This document shows, piece after piece, positions 24,759 through 32,705 of a DNA stretch of 64,000 nt; positions within the stretch are counted from its first letter, which is position 1, and each line of letters starts with the position of its first letter. Made by a program: the position numbers and the translations under genes. The notes beneath the pieces were generated by a model. It saw only the letters and a program-made list of their open reading frames with translations, did no database searches and had not been told where the DNA came from. This DNA comes from Hydrogenophaga sp. BPS33. Its GTDB lineage: Bacteria > Pseudomonadota > Gammaproteobacteria > Burkholderiales > Burkholderiaceae_C. Location of the stretch: contig NZ_CP044549.1 in the NCBI RefSeq assembly GCF_009859475.1, positions 2,294,001 through 2,358,000 on the forward strand. Direction: 5' to 3'.

Positions 24759-25700
24759 ATGAGCATTCAATGGTTTCCCGGGCACATGCACCTCACGCGC
24801 AAGGCCATCACCGAGCGCGTGAAGGACATCGATGTCGTCATCGAAATGCTCGATGCGCGCCTGCCCGGCTCCAGCGCGAATCCGCTGCTGGCCGAGCTCA
24901 CGTCGGCCAAACCCACCTTGAAGGTGCTGAACAAGCAGGACATGGCAGACCCCGAGCGCACCGCGCTCTGGCTTGCGCATTACAACGCCCAGTCCCACAC
25001 GCGCGCCATCGCGCTGGACGCCAGCGTCACCGCCCCGGCGCGGGCCATCATCGCCGCGTCTCACGAACTCGCGCCCCGCCGCGGCGGCATGGTCAAGCCC
25101 ATGCGTGTGCTCATCTGCGGCATTCCCAACGTCGGCAAGTCCACGCTCATCAATACCTTCATGGGCAAGCGCGCGGCCAAGACCGGGGACGAAGCGGGCA
25201 TTACCCGCACCGAGCAGCGCATCGCCCTGGCGGACGACTTCTACCTGTTCGACACCCCCGGCATGCTGTGGCCGCGCATCGTCGTGCCCGAGAGCGGCTT
25301 CAACCTCGCCGCCAGTGGCGCCGTGGGCCGCAACGCTTACGACGATCAGGAAGTGGCGCTCGAGTTGCTGGCCAAGCTCAAGCTGTCCTATGCCACGCTG
25401 CTCGACGCGCGCTACAAGCTGGGCCTGTCGCCCGAGGCCATCGCCGCACTGCCCGACGAAGAGCTGCTCGAAGCGATTGCACGCAAACGCGGCGCATTGG
25501 CCGGCGGGGGCGCGGTGAACTGGCAGAAGGCTGCCGAGCTGGTGATTGCCGATTTCCGCAGCGCCATCCTGGGCCGCATCACGCTGGAAACGCCCGAACA
25601 ATTCACGCAATGGCTGCGCGCCGGGCAGAAGGCAGATGCCGATCGGCAGAGCCGGAAAAAGGAACGCGGCGCAAAGCCTCGAAAGCCCGATAGGCGTTGA
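24759..25700 (+). CDS. ylqF: YlqF/RbgA-type ribosome biogenesis GTPase
   Basis: A 313-residue circularly permuted GTPase. The order of G-motifs is diagnostic: NKQD (G4) near residue 53, then the P-loop GIPNVGKST (G1) near 128, and DTPGMLWP (G3) near 168. In Bacillus subtilis the homologue RbgA acts in late assembly of the 50S subunit. The N-terminal MSIQWFPGHMHLTRKA segment is highly typical. The ATG at 24759 is chosen for this N-terminus. The C-terminal ANTAR-like helical domain is present; the last 25 residues are basic. Confidence 0.93.
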   Translation: MSIQWFPGHMHLTRKAITERVKDIDVVIEMLDARLPGSSANPLLAELTSAKPTLKVLNKQDMADPERTALWLAHYNAQSHTRAIALDASVTAPARAIIAASHELAPRRGGMVKPMRVLICGIPNVGKSTLINTFMGKRAAKTGDEAGITRTEQRIALADDFYLFDTPGMLWPRIVVPESGFNLAASGAVGRNAYDDQEVALELLAKLKLSYATLLDARYKLGLSPEAIAALPDEELLEAIARKRGALAGGGAVNWQKAAELVIADFRSAILGRITLETPEQFTQWLRAGQKADADRQSRKKERGAKPRKPDRR

Positions 25701-25704
25701 GCTG

Positions 25705-25986
25705 TCAGGCTTCGACCTTCACGCCTTTCCAGAACGCCACGCGGCCCTTGACCATCTCAGCTTCGGGCTTGGGATCGGCGTAGTACCAGGCGGCATCGGT
25801 GTTGAGCTCGCCATTGACCAGGAGCGAGTAGTAGTTCGCCTGGCCCTTCCAGGGGCAACTGGTGCGGTGGTTGCTGAAGGTGACAAAGTCGCGGTTGAGC
25901 GAGCTCTCGGGAAAGTAGTGGTTGCCTTCCACCACCACGGTGTCGTCGCTCTCGGCGATGGTCACGCCATTCCAGGTCGCCCTCAT
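25705..25986 (-). CDS. DUF427 domain protein
   Basis: A 93-residue protein consisting of one DUF427 domain (compact beta-tent fold). Conserved features are ATWNGVTIAESDDTVVVEGNHYFP in shortened form near the start and the central SNHRTSCPWKGQANYYSL, which is the family signature. Function is not known. It lies ten bases downstream of a small basic ORF on the same strand and is convergent with ylqF, the stops being five bases apart. Confidence 0.88.
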   Translation of the reverse strand: MRATWNGVTIAESDDTVVVEGNHYFPESSLNRDFVTFSNHRTSCPWKGQANYYSLLVNGELNTDAAWYYADPKPEAEMVKGRVAFWKGVKVEA

Positions 25987-25996
25987 GCTGCGGCAC

Positions 25997-26137
25997 TCAC
26001 TTGTTCTTCTCTTTGCCGCGCGGCATCACAGCTGTCATGGGGGCGGTGGGGCGGTCCGAATTGACAGGTCCTTTGGGAGCGGACGTGTCCTTCTTCGGCT
26101 TCTTGCTCATTTTTTCGTTGCGTTGTTCTTTGCCCAT
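25997..26137 (-). CDS. Small basic protein of unknown function
   Basis: A 46-residue, Lys-rich, probably disordered peptide starting MGKEQRNEKMSKKPKKD. The ATG at 26137 is preceded by GGAG with suitable spacing; an upstream in-frame start at 26194 lacks this. Two inner Met residues could also serve. It precedes DUF427 by ten bases, so the two may form an operon. Nothing more can be said about its role. Confidence 0.5.
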   Translation of the reverse strand: MGKEQRNEKMSKKPKKDTSAPKGPVNSDRPTAPMTAVMPRGKEKNK

Positions 26138-26230
26138 GATGCACTCCAATGACCGCCGCGACACGCGGCTCGATGCGCGAATGGTAAGCGACAAAGCACC
26201 CGTTCCAGGGGCTTCGCAGCGCCACGGAAC

Positions 26231-26839
26231 TTACTGCCCCATGCCCAGGAAATTCGCCAGCGCTTCCACGCTCATGGCGCCGTTTTGCGTGATCACCGCG
26301 CCGCTGCCCTGGTGCTTCGCCACGATGAAAGGCACGGAGGTCGCGCCCAGCCGTTCGAGCAGGTCGGTGTTGTGCTTGATGGTCTGCATCACCTCGGCGG
26401 GAATGTCGGCGGAGGCCGACATGCCGCCCGAACCACCGAGCAGTTGCTGCTCGTGTGCCGTCATGGTCTCGACCGGATTGGCCGCCGTCATGATGGCCGC
26501 ACCCTGGGGTGCGCTCTTCGCGTTCATGATGGCCACGGGCAGCCAGACGAACTTCACCTTGCCTTGCAACGCCAGCGACGATTGCCACAGGTGGCCGCAG
26601 TGCGGGCACTGCGGATCGAACAGCACGTAGACGGTGTTGGCGCTCATCATGGCGCCAGCCACGAAGCCCTTGCCTTGCGCGGCGAGCACATCGTAGGCCT
26701 GCGCCTGCGCGATCGGGCTCTTGTCGGCGGCGGCCTGGGTGCTGCTGCCAGGCGCGCTGGCGGCTTCTTCTTTGGAGCAGGCGGCCAGTGCCAGGGACAG
26801 GGCCGCGACCAGGGGGAGGGCGATGTGTCGGATGTTCAT
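26231..26839 (-). CDS. Thioredoxin-fold lipoprotein, DsbC/DsbG-like
   Basis: A 202-residue lipoprotein. A signal with lipobox LAAC places the lipidated Cys at residue 20. A linker follows, then a thioredoxin-fold domain with a CPHC active site in FDPQCPHCGHLW and the cis-Pro in TSVPFIVA. It lacks the N-terminal dimerisation domain of full DsbC/DsbG, so it is a shortened form. The expected role is thiol-disulfide exchange in the periplasm, anchored to a membrane. The ATG at 26839 is used. Confidence 0.85.
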   Translation of the reverse strand: MNIRHIALPLVAALSLALAACSKEEAASAPGSSTQAAADKSPIAQAQAYDVLAAQGKGFVAGAMMSANTVYVLFDPQCPHCGHLWQSSLALQGKVKFVWLPVAIMNAKSAPQGAAIMTAANPVETMTAHEQQLLGGSGGMSASADIPAEVMQTIKHNTDLLERLGATSVPFIVAKHQGSGAVITQNGAMSVEALANFLGMGQ

Positions 26840-26942
26840 GGGGCGGTATTTTGACGCTTTTTGCGCCGTGGTCGCGCGCGCCAAAAACAATCGCCGCGAC
26901 ATCGACGGGGCGATGGCGCGGCGTGGCCGGGGCCGGCGTGCG

Positions 26943-27377
26943 TCAGTTGTTGAAGATCAGGTTGGCAATCAGGCCGGTGGCGATGGCGACCAGCACATAG
27001 TCGCTGCCCACCTGCACCCACTGGTGTCCGCGCGGGGGCGCATAGAGGCGGTGCGCCCTGGGGTTCACGACGACGTATTGGCGGCTGCGGTACTCGCGGG
27101 GAACATAGCCACCGCGGCGGAACTCAGGACCACGTGCGTTGTAGTAATAGTGGTTGTGGCGCACCACCGGCCCGTGGCGGAAGTCGCGGCGGTCATCGCG
27201 GCGGTCGTAGCGACGATCGTCGCGCCGGTCATGGCGGTAGTCCCGACGGTCATCGCGCCGGTCGTCCACGCGCTGCATGTGGCTGGGCTCGAAGCGCGCA
27301 CCTTGCGCAAAAGACAGGGTGCTCACGCCCAACGAGGCGGCGGCAAGGACATACACAACAAGGTTTCGGGTTTTCAT
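26943..27377 (-). CDS. RcnB-family exported protein with an Arg/Asp repeat region
   Basis: A 144-residue exported protein. A signal peptide (about 1-24, ending LSFAQG) is followed by a low-complexity region of DRRDDRR/DYRHDRR repeats (about 38-66). The RcnB-type C-terminal domain carries the PRAHRLYAPPRGHQWVQVGSDY motif (shortened) and ends in a hydrophobic stretch AIATGLIANLIF. RcnB was defined as a periplasmic nickel/cobalt-homeostasis protein in E. coli; many homologues have no proven metal role. The start follows AAGGAG. Confidence 0.85.
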   Translation of the reverse strand: MKTRNLVVYVLAAASLGVSTLSFAQGARFEPSHMQRVDDRRDDRRDYRHDRRDDRRYDRRDDRRDFRHGPVVRHNHYYYNARGPEFRRGGYVPREYRSRQYVVVNPRAHRLYAPPRGHQWVQVGSDYVLVAIATGLIANLIFNN

Positions 27378-27490
27378 GGAGCGTTCTCCTTGGGTTGGTG
27401 AGACTCCATCGTGCGGGGCGACTGTGAACCTGCCGTAAACGCTGCGCTCCGCCAGCGCAAAGTTGTGTACCCGCGTGTGTGGCCTGTCGT

Positions 27491-27967
27491 TCAGCGCTTG
27501 AGCGCGGCCTGGACGTGCAGCTTGGCCGCGATGTATTCCCCATGTGTCACGTGCAGAAGGCCCGCGACCTTGCTGATCACGTGGTGCTCGTTGGCATCGA
27601 GGTGGTGGTCTGCGAGCGCGACCTCCCACATGGCTTCGACCACGGCGATCTTCTGTGCTTGCGTGAAGCGCTCGTTCATCAGGTCGGTGAAGCGGTGGAA
27701 GTCGTAGGCGGTGCGGGAGGTCTCGTGCGCCATGTCGAGCAGGCGCTGCAACTCGTCGTCGCTCAGCGCGAACTTGCGCCGCAGCGCGGTGAGCACCGCG
27801 TCGCGCTCGCTGTCGTTCAGCGTGGGGTCGGCGCGCATCACCTCGACCAGCAGCACGGCCGTGGACAGTTGCAGCGTGTGCGCCTGCTCTGCGGCGGTCT
27901 GTGCATGGCCGGGCGCGGTCAGGCCCGCCGTGAGGGTGTCGAAGAGGTCCTTGAGATTCTTGAGCAT
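27491..27967 (-). CDS. TerB-family tellurite-resistance-like protein
   Basis: A 158-residue all-helical protein of the TerB family. The C-terminal portion has the family's acidic metal-binding pattern (HHLDANEHHVISKVAGLL, with the Asp/Glu pair) repeated from an earlier helix (DPTLNDSERDAVLTAL). Stand-alone TerB proteins are widespread and of unclear function; tellurite resistance itself is shown only for full ter operons. It starts at 27967 without a strong ribosome-binding site, 49 bases after the methyltransferase stop, probably in one operon. Confidence 0.85.
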   Translation of the reverse strand: MLKNLKDLFDTLTAGLTAPGHAQTAAEQAHTLQLSTAVLLVEVMRADPTLNDSERDAVLTALRRKFALSDDELQRLLDMAHETSRTAYDFHRFTDLMNERFTQAQKIAVVEAMWEVALADHHLDANEHHVISKVAGLLHVTHGEYIAAKLHVQAALKR

Positions 27968-28016
27968 GGCGCAGAGCGGGTTCGCGAAGACGTCGGGATG
28001 GAGCCCTTGTGCGCGC

Positions 28017-28634
28017 TCAAGGTTCCCGTGCCCAGACCAGCAGCAGGTTGTTGGCCGGCATGGCGTGGCGCTCGCGCAGCACGAGCCGGGCCCGCCACGC
28101 TTCCTGCTCCACCTGCGCACGGTGGCGAATGCCCCAGGCCGCGTTCTCTTGGCGCAGGCTCTCGTCGAAGGCCAGGTTGCCCGCCGACGTGGACACACCC
28201 TCTTCGAGATACGGCCCGTAGGTGACGAGCAGTCCTTCGGGCGCAAGGTGCCGCGCGGCGCCTTCCATGAGCGCCCTGCAGCAATCCCAGGGGGCGATGT
28301 GCAGCAGGTTGGCGCAGTAGATCGCGTCGAATGGCTCGGCGGGATCGAGCGGCCAGGCAGAGGCCTGTACGTCGAGCTGCAATGGCGCCAGCACGTGGGG
28401 TGCACCGGTCTCTGCCAGCCAGGCGCTGATGGCTGGCAGCGCATCGGCTCGCAAGTCCGTGGGCTGCCAGGTCCAGTGGGGCATGGCGGCGGCGAACCAC
28501 GCGGCGTGCTGCCCCGTGCCCGAGGCGATTTCGAGCACGCGGCTGTGCTCGGGCAGCAGTTGGCGCAGCACGGCCAGGATCGGTTCCTTGTTGCGTTCGG
28601 CGGCCGGGCTGAGCCGCAGGAGATGGGGTTTCAT
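28017..28634 (-). CDS. DUF938 family SAM-dependent methyltransferase
   Basis: A 205-residue class I methyltransferase-like protein. It opens with RLSPAAERNKEPILAVL, the DUF938 signature, followed by the SAM-binding motif EIASGTGQHAAWFA (about residues 36-49) and the acidic motif QPTDLRADAL. The tail GIRHRAQVEQEAWRA and PANNLLLVW are also typical. The substrate is unknown. It lies just downstream of the GGDEF-like gene on the minus strand (16-base gap) and upstream of terB. Confidence 0.88.
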   Translation of the reverse strand: MKPHLLRLSPAAERNKEPILAVLRQLLPEHSRVLEIASGTGQHAAWFAAAMPHWTWQPTDLRADALPAISAWLAETGAPHVLAPLQLDVQASAWPLDPAEPFDAIYCANLLHIAPWDCCRALMEGAARHLAPEGLLVTYGPYLEEGVSTSAGNLAFDESLRQENAAWGIRHRAQVEQEAWRARLVLRERHAMPANNLLLVWAREP

Positions 28635-28650
28635 GCGCGCGTGCCCGCTG

Positions 28651-29877
28651 TCAATCGCCCAGCGACGCCGGCGCGGTTTCGACGATGTGCTCGTCGCGGG
28701 CCGGCAGGTCGTGCATGACCGTCGCCAGGGCGCGCCGCTCGGCTTCGTGGATGGCATCCATGGGCGTGGTGTTGGACGGGTCGACCGTCACCATGCCCAG
28801 GCCCAAGCGTGGGCGAAAAGGCTTGCGTTCGCGCTGCCCGTCGAACACCACCATGGGGTGCGATACCGAGAGTGCCAATCGGGCCGCCGTGGATTTCACG
28901 GGTGGCACGCGCGCGTCCAGCGGCATCGCGACCACGAAGCAGCGCGGGTGGTACAGCCCCACCGTGCAGCGAAACCCCGCGGTGCGCCGGATGCGCGCGG
29001 CCATCGTCACGAGAATCTGATGCTCCACGCCGGGTCCGACCGTTTCGGCCAGTTCGTACAGGTTGCTGATATAGAGGCAGACCACGGAGCATTCGTGGTG
29101 CATGCGGGCGGCGCGCCAGAACGTGTGCTCCACATCGGCCAGCAGCACGGAGCCGCTGGGCAGGCCGGTGGCCGGGTCCGAGCCGTGTTCCAGCCTGGAG
29201 AGCCGTGCCAGCTCGCGCAGGTGCCGGTTGCGCAGCAGGCCGAGGACCGAGGACATGAGAAAGAACAGGATGGTGATCGCCGCGGTGAGCACTTGCGTGC
29301 CCAGGCCGAGGCCCAGCACGCTGAGCCCATGCAGGTAGTGGCTCACGGTGAGGACCGCCAGACACACGATCGCCAGCGACATCCAGCGCGCCAGTGGATC
29401 GCCCAGCCGAGCGGCGCGTACCGTGGCCCCGAGCGCCAGCAATACCGGCACCATGTTCGCTGCCATCGCCACCAGGAGCAGGGACTGGAAGTGGGCCTGA
29501 TTCACCTGGCTGGCCATGGCCATCAAGCCCACTGCGACCGCCACGACCACGGCGCTGCCGAAGGCGGTGAGTCGGTGGATCTGGTTGTCTTCGCGCACGC
29601 CGCCGAGCCAGGTACCGACGAAGTACAGACCCATGGCACCCGCCAGCGGGCCCATGCCGGCTTTGAGCACCACGATCAGCCGCGCGGGCAGGTCGGGAAA
29701 GAAATACTCGGGCAGACCGGTCATCACGACGCAGGGGAAGCCGGTGATGACCACGAACAGCAGGTTGCGCACGGTGCCCAGATTTCGGCCGACGATGACG
29801 TCGGCCAACGCGAGTGCCGACAAGGTCAGCAAGCCGCCCAACATGGCAGACCAGACGGCGATTTCTGTGATGGGCAT
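28651..29877 (-). CDS. Membrane protein with a degenerate GGDEF domain
   Basis: A 408-residue protein. About six membrane helices occupy residues 1-215; a GGDEF-like domain follows (about 225-395), recognisable from PATGLPSGSVLLADVEH (the DxLTGLxNR region) and later segments. At the position of the GG(D/E)EF signature the sequence reads LYHPRCFVVAMP, so the active-site residues for cyclic-di-GMP synthesis are missing. It is therefore more likely a receptor or regulatory protein than an active diguanylate cyclase. It is followed on the same strand by the DUF938 gene. Confidence 0.75.
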   Translation of the reverse strand: MPITEIAVWSAMLGGLLTLSALALADVIVGRNLGTVRNLLFVVITGFPCVVMTGLPEYFFPDLPARLIVVLKAGMGPLAGAMGLYFVGTWLGGVREDNQIHRLTAFGSAVVVAVAVGLMAMASQVNQAHFQSLLLVAMAANMVPVLLALGATVRAARLGDPLARWMSLAIVCLAVLTVSHYLHGLSVLGLGLGTQVLTAAITILFFLMSSVLGLLRNRHLRELARLSRLEHGSDPATGLPSGSVLLADVEHTFWRAARMHHECSVVCLYISNLYELAETVGPGVEHQILVTMAARIRRTAGFRCTVGLYHPRCFVVAMPLDARVPPVKSTAARLALSVSHPMVVFDGQRERKPFRPRLGLGMVTVDPSNTTPMDAIHEAERRALATVMHDLPARDEHIVETAPASLGD

Positions 29878-29952
29878 CGGCGGATTATCGTGGGCTCATG
29901 CCGTGTTGTCGGGTAGGCGTTGTCTGATCTTCCCCGAGCGGAAAATCACGGT

Positions 29953-30345
29953 TCACCGCGCTGTGCCCGATGTTTGCCTTGACCCGGAAAAGGAGGCGTT
30001 GCCCGAAGGTTTGCGCTGGGGGGACAGCCGGGGCATCGGCTCCAGAAACGTCGAGTGCTGGCGCAGCAGCATTTCGGCTTCCACCTTGGCGCGGTGCTTG
30101 CCCACCACATGCGTGATGAGCAGGCCAACGCCCAGAATCAGGCCCATCCAGGCCGGTGCGAGCAGTGCCTTGGCCGCGTACGCTGTGCTGTCTTCGGCGC
30201 GCATGAGCAGCGACACGATCCACAAGGCGGCCCCAGCGAGGAGCGAGCCTACGCCATTGAAGAGGAGGGGCTGACTCCGCTTCTTGCGGATCGCGCGGCG
30301 GCTGCGCGAAGACCTGGGCGTGCGCGGGGCTTTCGGTGGTGTCAT
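29953..30345 (-). CDS. Small two-helix membrane protein
   Basis: A 130-residue protein with a strongly basic N-terminus (RTPRSSRSRRAIRKKR), two hydrophobic helices (about 32-50 and 62-83) and a soluble tail. The positive N-terminus predicts a cytoplasmic location for both ends. The start at 30345 has no clear ribosome-binding site. No family is recognised. It diverges from the DTW-domain gene beginning at 30523. Confidence 0.55.
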   Translation of the reverse strand: MTPPKAPRTPRSSRSRRAIRKKRSQPLLFNGVGSLLAGAALWIVSLLMRAEDSTAYAAKALLAPAWMGLILGVGLLITHVVGKHRAKVEAEMLLRQHSTFLEPMPRLSPQRKPSGNASFSGSRQTSGTAR

Positions 30346-30522
30346 ATCAAAATCTCGACCGCGATCATGTGCCCCACGCCTTACCGAACGGCCCTCTGCG
30401 GCGACGAACGGAAGCATTTCCGGCTGGCCGTGAAAATGTTCGCGTGCGCGGGCCAAGGAAGTAATAAAAACCTTTCTGTGCCACGCTGTCCCCGCCGCTG
30501 AAATCGGTTTTTTTGCGTTTTC

Positions 30523-31311
30523 ATGACATCTGTTTTTGCGTTTCCCCCGACCCCCCATGCTGCGATGGAGCATGCCGTTTCGCGTCTGCGTGCGGCGCGC
30601 CTGGCGGCGAGCGCCAAACCCTTCGTCGCGCGAGGATCGGGTGGTGGGCGCTGCGCGCGTTGCCGCGTGGTCCACAGCCACTGCGTGTGTGCCTGGACGC
30701 CGCGGGTGAGCACCCGCGCGGGGGTGTGCCTGATCATGGGCGACATCGAGGCGCTCAAACCCAGCAACACCGGTTGGCTGGTGGCCGACGTGGTACGCGA
30801 TACCTGGGCCTTTGGCTGGGCCCGCACGGTGGTGGACCCGGGCCTGCTGGCCTTGTTGGCCGATCCGCAGTGGCAACCCTACGTGGTATTTCCGGGAGAG
30901 TTCGTTGCGCCCGAACGGGTGGTGACGGGCCTGTTGCCGGTGCCACCTGCGCCGCCGGGGCGCAAGCCGCTGTTCGTGTTGCTCGATGGCACCTGGACCG
31001 AGGCGCGCAAGATGTTTCGCAAGAGCCCTTACCTGAACCACCTGCCCGTGCTCAGCCTGCACCCCGAGCAGGTGGCGTCCCACTACCGCTTGCGCCGCTT
31101 CTCGCGCGAGGGTCATTTCTGCACGGCCGAGGTGGCATCGATGTGCCTGGCGCTGGCGCAGGATGTGTCAGCGGCCGACGCCCTGGTGGCGTGGCTCGAC
31201 GTGTTTACCGCGCACTACCTCAGCGCCAAGCGCGGACTTCCACTGGACCGCACGAGCGAAGCTCACCAGCGCCTGCAGGCGCTGGGTGGCGACGTCGCCG
31301 TCAACCCGTGA
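30523..31311 (+). CDS. tapT: tRNA-uridine aminocarboxypropyltransferase (DTW domain)
   Basis: A 262-residue DTW-domain protein. The family signature appears as LLDGTWTEARKM, and the N-terminal cysteine cluster CARCRVVHSHCVC is the probable metal-binding site. The E. coli homologue TapT (YfiP) transfers an aminocarboxypropyl group from SAM to uridine 47 of tRNAs (acp3U). Length and layout match. The first 15 residues are variable; the Met at residue 15 is an alternative start. Confidence 0.85.
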   Translation: MTSVFAFPPTPHAAMEHAVSRLRAARLAASAKPFVARGSGGGRCARCRVVHSHCVCAWTPRVSTRAGVCLIMGDIEALKPSNTGWLVADVVRDTWAFGWARTVVDPGLLALLADPQWQPYVVFPGEFVAPERVVTGLLPVPPAPPGRKPLFVLLDGTWTEARKMFRKSPYLNHLPVLSLHPEQVASHYRLRRFSREGHFCTAEVASMCLALAQDVSAADALVAWLDVFTAHYLSAKRGLPLDRTSEAHQRLQALGGDVAVNP

Positions 31312-31390
31312 CGCGCTCCATGCGGGTCAGGGGCAAGGCTTCGTTGTCGTCCATGAGGTTGTGTGCGTTGCGGTGGACACCGCGGGGACA

Positions 31391-32395
31391 TCAATCGAGC
31401 TTGATGCCGCGTTCGGTGATGAGCTTGGTCCACATGGTGGTCTCGCGCGCCAGATGGCTGGCAAGCGCCTCGGGGCTGGAGCCCACTGGCTCGGCGCCGA
31501 TCGTGTTCAGGCGCTCGGCCACGTCGGGCTGCTTCATGGCATCGAGCAAGGCCTTGTTGATGCGGGCGATGACGGGCTTGGGCGTTCCCGCGGGGGCGAA
31601 CACCGCGAACCAGGGCGACACGTCGTAGCCCGCGACGCCAGCTTCGGCCATCGTCGGCACGTTGGGCAGGGCCTTGGAGCGCTTGGCGGTGGTCACGGCC
31701 AGCGCGCGCAACTTGCCCGACTCGAGGTGAGGGCGCGCGGAGGTGATGCTGTCGAACATGTAGTTGACTTGACCGCCGAGCATGTCGCTGACGGCGGGGC
31801 CGCTGCCCTTGTATGGCACGTGCAGCATCTGCGCGCCGCTCAGCGACGTGAACATCTCGCCGGCCAGGTGGATGGAGGTGCCATTGCCAGCCGACGCATA
31901 GGAGAGCGTGCCCGGCGCCTTGCGTGCGGCGGCAACCACGTCGGCCACGGTTTTCACGTTGGGCTGCGTGTGGTTGGTCACCAGCACGTTGGGCACCACG
32001 GCCAGCAGGCTCACGGGCGCGAAGTCCTTGACCGGGTCGTAGCGCAGGTTGCCATAGAGCGGCTTGTTGGTGGCCATGCCGATCGACGTGATCATGATGG
32101 TGTAGCCGTCGGCCGGCGCCTTGGCGACGAACTCGGCCCCGATGTTGCCGCCCGCGCCGGGCTTGTTCTCGATCACGAAGGGCTGGCCCAGCGTGGCGCC
32201 GGCCTTCTCGCCCAAGGTGCGGGCGATGGCATCCATTGCGCCGCCCGGTGGGAACGGAACGATCCAGCGCACGGGCTTCGAGGGCCAGTCCGTGGCTTGT
32301 GCGTGCGCGGCGGGCGCCAGCAGGGCAAGGGGAGCGCTGCCGCAAAGAAGGGCGGCGAGCAGGTGGCGGCGGGTGTGGGAGGAAATCATGGTCAT
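31391..32395 (-). CDS. Bug-family substrate-binding protein linked to the cat genes
   Basis: A 334-residue Bug receptor. The signal peptide ends at about residue 32 (PAAHAQA). The Bug blocks WPSKPVRWIVPFPPGGAMD, VIENKPGAGGNIGAEFV and YKGSGPAVSDMLGGQV are clear. It is the last gene after catB and catC on the same strand, 20 bases beyond the catC stop. This suggests it captures an aromatic acid or muconate-type acid for the catechol pathway; that ligand is inferred. No TctA/TctB membrane genes are seen. Met3 (32389) is an alternative start. Confidence 0.9.
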   Translation of the reverse strand: MTMISSHTRRHLLAALLCGSAPLALLAPAAHAQATDWPSKPVRWIVPFPPGGAMDAIARTLGEKAGATLGQPFVIENKPGAGGNIGAEFVAKAPADGYTIMITSIGMATNKPLYGNLRYDPVKDFAPVSLLAVVPNVLVTNHTQPNVKTVADVVAAARKAPGTLSYASAGNGTSIHLAGEMFTSLSGAQMLHVPYKGSGPAVSDMLGGQVNYMFDSITSARPHLESGKLRALAVTTAKRSKALPNVPTMAEAGVAGYDVSPWFAVFAPAGTPKPVIARINKALLDAMKQPDVAERLNTIGAEPVGSSPEALASHLARETTMWTKLITERGIKLD

Positions 32396-32415
32396 GGGGC
32401 GAAAAGAGGAGTGGA

Positions 32416-32694
32416 TCAGGCGATGGCCGAGGGATGCTGTGCCAGCGGCGTCACGGAAATCTTCATGTACGGAAAGAGCGGCAGTTGGGACAACAGCGTG
32501 TGCAGCTCGTCGTGCGAGGCCGCGTCGAACACGCTGTAGTTCGCGTACTCGCCGACCACGCGCCAGAGGTGGCGCCAGCGGCCATCGCGTTGAAGCTCTT
32601 GCGAATAGGCTTTCTCGCGCGCCTTGATCTCTGCGGCGGTCTGCGCGGGCATGTCCAGGGGGATGTTCACATCCATGCGGACGAGGTAGAGCAT
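32416..32694 (-). CDS. catC: Muconolactone delta-isomerase
   Basis: A 92-residue CatC. The N-terminus MLYLVRMDVNIPLDMP and the helix KAREKAYSQELQRDGRWRHLWR (shortened) are characteristic, as is the tail LPLFPYMKISVTPLAQHPS. CatC converts muconolactone to 3-oxoadipate enol-lactone, which is hydrolysed by CatD. A strong AAGGAA site precedes the ATG. The gene begins 11 bases after catB. Confidence 0.95.
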   Translation of the reverse strand: MLYLVRMDVNIPLDMPAQTAAEIKAREKAYSQELQRDGRWRHLWRVVGEYANYSVFDAASHDELHTLLSQLPLFPYMKISVTPLAQHPSAIA

Positions 32695-32705
32695 GCGGCT
32701 TCCTT

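Noticed and set aside
26943..27377. DRRDDRR repeat region as a CRISPR or DNA repeat array
   Set aside because: The repeats are short, irregular, in frame and inside a clear RcnB-family gene; there are no spacers of constant length.
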